From Styela clava (Eukaryota > Chordata > Ascidiacea > Stolidobranchia > Styelidae): 64,000 nucleotides of DNA. This document shows, piece after piece, positions 61,011 to 64,000 of the stretch. The position numbers and the translations under genes were made by a program. The stretch spans positions 7,812,001 through 7,876,000 of the forward strand of contig NC_135251.1 in the NCBI RefSeq assembly GCF_964204865.1. Reading direction: 5' to 3'. The notes beneath the pieces are model-generated. The model was not told the origin of the DNA and searched no databases. It saw only the letters and a program-made list of their open reading frames with translations. How positions within the stretch are numbered: the stretch's first letter is position 1; the number at the start of each line of letters is the position of its first letter.

Positions 61011-63256
61011 ACACGCCGCCGCCAGACGGACACGGCTCATTCGAACAGCCAAATCCAAGAAATAACTACTTATTATTTTCATATTCGAATTGTTCAAAAG
61101 GCCTCGCTACACAAGTAAGTCGTCATGGTCTTTTATGTCATGATTTCTATAAAACACAAGTCAGTCAGGTGTATCTCAACTACTACCTACCGAGGTTTTT
61201 ACTTTGGAATAAGATATTGATCTACAAGTGCAAGTAGTCGCAACTATGCAACCAGTAGGTATACTCTTGTACACAAACAGTGTTCCACTAGCATTGTTGT
61301 ACACTTCACGATTCAAAGGGTATCTGCGTGTGGACAAGAGGCGAAGTCTAACCCCCCTATTGAGTTTTGGAAAATTAAAAAGGCCACTAATAATGCTTTC
61401 GATTTTCACTGGGCTATTTGTTTTGTTAATATCGCCGATTGTTTTCGTCAGCGAGACATAGTTATTTCGGCTGGTCGGAATTTTATATATATACAACTTT
61501 TATATAAACCATATTTCTGCAAGTCGCTCTGTCCCAGAAGTATCTTTCTGTATTCGCTGTATATGTACTCCTTGTTTCACGAGTAGGTCGATGGCCGTTT
61601 TTTCTCGTGGATCTATGTGTCCCGTGTAAACAACGCCCCAACTAATATCTGATCATTGGGGACCGGACGTCAAAGAAAACTAAAGTATATAATCCGCGAC
61701 ACACATACTGGCTTACAATACAGTGATTAATACAAAGATTGAAAAAGGCGTTAGAAAATACTAAAATTTAACTGAAAACACCATGAATTTTGTTAATTTT
61801 GTTTTGCAATCCCCGCGACAGCATATTGTTTTTCAAGAGCGCGCGACAGATAAAAAAACACTATTCTAGACTCTGTGAATCGCTAAACTTTCTTGTGCTC
61901 ATCGCACACTTTGTACTTATTTGCCTTTGAAGCTATACCGTAGTCACCAAAGTTGAAACATTCAAATTTACGCTCAATCTATCCTTTTATCGAATTATTA
62001 CCATAAAAATATAATTTACTATTCACAATGTTTCATCTTGAGCCACGGCACTGCGATGGAACAGCTCAAATTTAACAAATTCGCAAAAATTCGAATCAAA
62101 CCTGTATAAAATCGGGCAGTATACCACGCATTTACACGTTCTATGTGGTATTTTATAGTAGTTGTGTTTAGTTGTATATACAACAAATTTTGTTAACATT
62201 TTACTCGGATTGTCGGGGTATTTTATACTAGTAATTTTTGTCGTAGTCTGTACAACCGGAGGTTACGTGGAACACAATTAAATCATTACAGCATGACATT
62301 TGAATACGCTCGTACGGGCTGTGAAATGAATACTTGCACAACAGAAACAACACCATACGAAGCTGTTTCGTGGGACTATCGAGTCGATAAATAAATATTT
62401 TGACCCCACTCTCCTTTTGAAAACCCTGGACGCGCCTGAATCGATATAGCTCGTTTTGCTACGTTGTTGGTTCACCTCCGTTTACGACTCACCCGCCAGT
62501 AAAGTCCGTACGTACTACGGGATGACTCGGATACCCAAACGTAGTACTTTATTAAAAATATTCCTACTACGACACGAGTTCGGGAATTAGTCAAGTGACA
62601 CACTTCTTGAGCGCCCATTCTTCTTCTATGCATCGGATATGGGAATGATTCCTATAAAAGATATTTGTACCTAAAATCATGACGTAACCTGGTTCACATC
62701 TACGCTCCTGTGGCGGTAACCGCCATCTTGGTACGCAAACTCCAGGATCGCCGTTGGCTCTACCACGGAATGAAATAAGAGCATCAATCCTTAGAAGCAG
62801 CACGTCCACGGTTATGTGCGTGCTTTTCTTCGTTTCACGCAGTGTATTTATTGGATAATTGGAATGACGCCTATTAAACTTCAAAAAAAGGTCAAATTCA
62901 CTTCTCAGCGGTCGGCAAATATCAATGTTTTAATTTATTATCAAGTTTGCACATTCAAATTGATCTAAATAACATATAAAATTGAAGATTGACCGCGAGT
63001 TGACTGATCAATTGTCGAGGTTACTTACACAGCATATATCATAAAATGGACTTGTTTTATGTAGAATGTTGAAAACATCTTGTTTACATATTGTTCAGTG
63101 GTTACGTTGTTACGTTAGAAGTATTACAATCTACATTTTGTTACTCAAAATTAGATATAGGGATGGTTACAGGTTCCCAACATTTATCTGAACGGCCTCC
63201 TTAGTAGAAGACATATTAGACTGCCCTTCAGAACGTCAGGTTTGATTTTTTTTTAG
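61011..63256. other. Right flank outside the visible arm; no gene supported
   Basis: Contains a 77-codon frame at 61228-61461 with a hydrophobic stretch, without other support, and a decayed CTCCCGTAG-type MITE (62505-62752). Confidence 0.4.
62505..62752. mobile_element. Decayed MITE, CTCCCGTAG family (copy 10)
   Basis: GTACTACGGGATGAC near the left end, ACGAGTTCGGGAATTAGTCA in the middle, ACCGCCATCTTGGTACG near the right end. Several substitutions and indels. Confidence 0.6.
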
Positions 63257-63367
63257 GCGACTACACTGCCATTCAAGCTCAACGACCTCCAAATACATGC
63301 CATACTAATTGCGTGATATTCGCAGTGGTTAAAAGTATAAAAACCTATTGTAGAAAGCCATGTTCAG
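63257..63367 (+). CDS. Possible Cys-rich exon of unknown gene
   Basis: Acceptor TTGATTTTTTTTTAG, 111 nt open in phase 1 to 1, donor TCAG|GTAATG. It encodes GDYTAIQAQRPPNTCHTNC, later YCRKPCSG: four cysteines as C-x3-C and C-x3-C. It could be a piece of a secreted or extracellular domain, but there is no paralogue or domain match in the window, so splice-like edges are the only evidence. Confidence 0.3.
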
Positions 63368-63711
63368 GTAATGCTTCACCACACTAGCTAGATTAGGTGT
63401 GTGTAGTAATATGGTCCAAATCGCTATATGATGGCCTCCTCCTAGCGCACTGCCAATATAGTGCAATGTTCACGTCAAGACTTGTTTTATATACTATAGT
63501 AAAAAAATTACCACAATGGAAAAATACAAAAACAAAACTTTGCCCTCTGTGCCACTGAAAAATATAGGACTTTCATATTCGGTCAAGAGTGTAAGAAGTA
63601 AGCATAATCATACCACAAACCACTGCCAAAAAAAATCAATCGAAAAAAAATATACACCTATTCTCAGGTTGTTTAAAGATCTGTGAAATACAGTTAAATG
63701 ATATTAATGAT

Positions 63712-63812
63712 GAATGATGTTGCGGCATGTCAGAGCAGTTTTTCTGGATCTATTTATTCGTACAACAATCTTGATGAGGACGTTGTCATTTTCGACTGGT
63801 GTCCAACTGCCC
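63712..63812 (-). other. Open segment related in inverted orientation to window start
   Basis: Minus-strand frame GSWTPVENDNVLIKIVVRI, then a TALTC motif; relative of the plus-strand frame at 2-112 (WTPVEND, V-V-x-I-N, T-x-L-T-C). An AG precedes ATGGGCAG on the minus strand. Exon of a flanking gene or dispersed repeat; unresolved. Confidence 0.35.
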
Positions 63813-64000
63813 ATCTTCATAGCAGATGAGAGAAATGCTTTCTCACTGAAAAATAAAAATAAAAGGATATGAAAATAGGGAATCGATCAAACTAAACTTG
63901 ACTACAGTTAAAAATGATGAATTGAATATTTTCTGCAGCAATCAGCAATGAGTATTCGGTTTTAGAAAGCTGCCTTACAATGACATGCCTGTGAACAGGA

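Noticed and set aside
61228..61461. 77-codon frame with a hydrophobic segment
   Set aside because: No start context, splice signal, homologue in the other arm or recognisable motif; a reverse-strand frame of equal length overlaps it.

Overview
The window is AT-rich nuclear DNA of a multicellular animal or close relative. Genes are split into many short exons with GT-AG introns, protein-tyrosine-kinase and SH3 domains are present, and non-autonomous transposons are dense. I cannot name the species. An invertebrate with small introns and many MITEs fits; a tunicate is only a guess.

The main content is a head-to-head (divergent) inverted pair of paralogous genes. The left copy is on the minus strand (recognisable exons 22964 down to 7969) and the right copy on the plus strand (34257 to 58843). 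Exon order, lengths and phases agree between copies. Both reading frames are open, and neither shows a frameshift or internal stop in the exons I could delimit. Homology continues into the 3' flanks, so the arms span roughly 5760-23000 and 34150-61010, around an 11-kb spacer in which I find no gene.

The spliced product predicted for each copy, N- to C-terminal, is: (1) a short exon with a Gly/Asn-rich beta motif (GGDFR, SVFGDK, NKTVIN) that recalls amyloid signalling motifs; (2) a 12-residue linker exon; (3) one large exon with a complete IRE1/RNase L-type Ser/Thr kinase but no KEN nuclease; (4) two tandem Src-like tyrosine-kinase domains built from the same exon set (141-113-289-146 nt), with DFG and HRD motifs decayed so that they look like pseudokinases; (5) a C-terminal SH3 domain of cortactin/drebrin-like type, split over two exons. 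The first half of the SH3 is present as alternative cassettes of equal phase: two in the left copy and five in the right. This architecture is not one I recognise. It reads as a signalling receptor or adaptor: an assembly motif, one probably active kinase, two scaffold-like pseudokinases and an SH3 whose binding face could be changed by exon choice. The first (ATG) exon of neither gene was found.

Region by region. 1-5760: transposon debris (MITE, hAT, SINE pieces). 5760-7850: left 3' flank shared with the right arm. 7850-22964: left gene. 23000-34150: spacer with a 1.96-kb nested palindrome (25276-27235) and a few small transposons. 34257-58843: right gene, longer because its introns collected private insertions. 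58850-61010: right 3' flank. 61010-64000: repeats, a possible extra exon, and at 63.7-63.8 kb a short open segment whose inverted relative opens the window at 1-110. The duplication may therefore reach beyond both ends.

Coordinates of exons were read from splice signals and phase agreement between the two copies; no transcript data were available.
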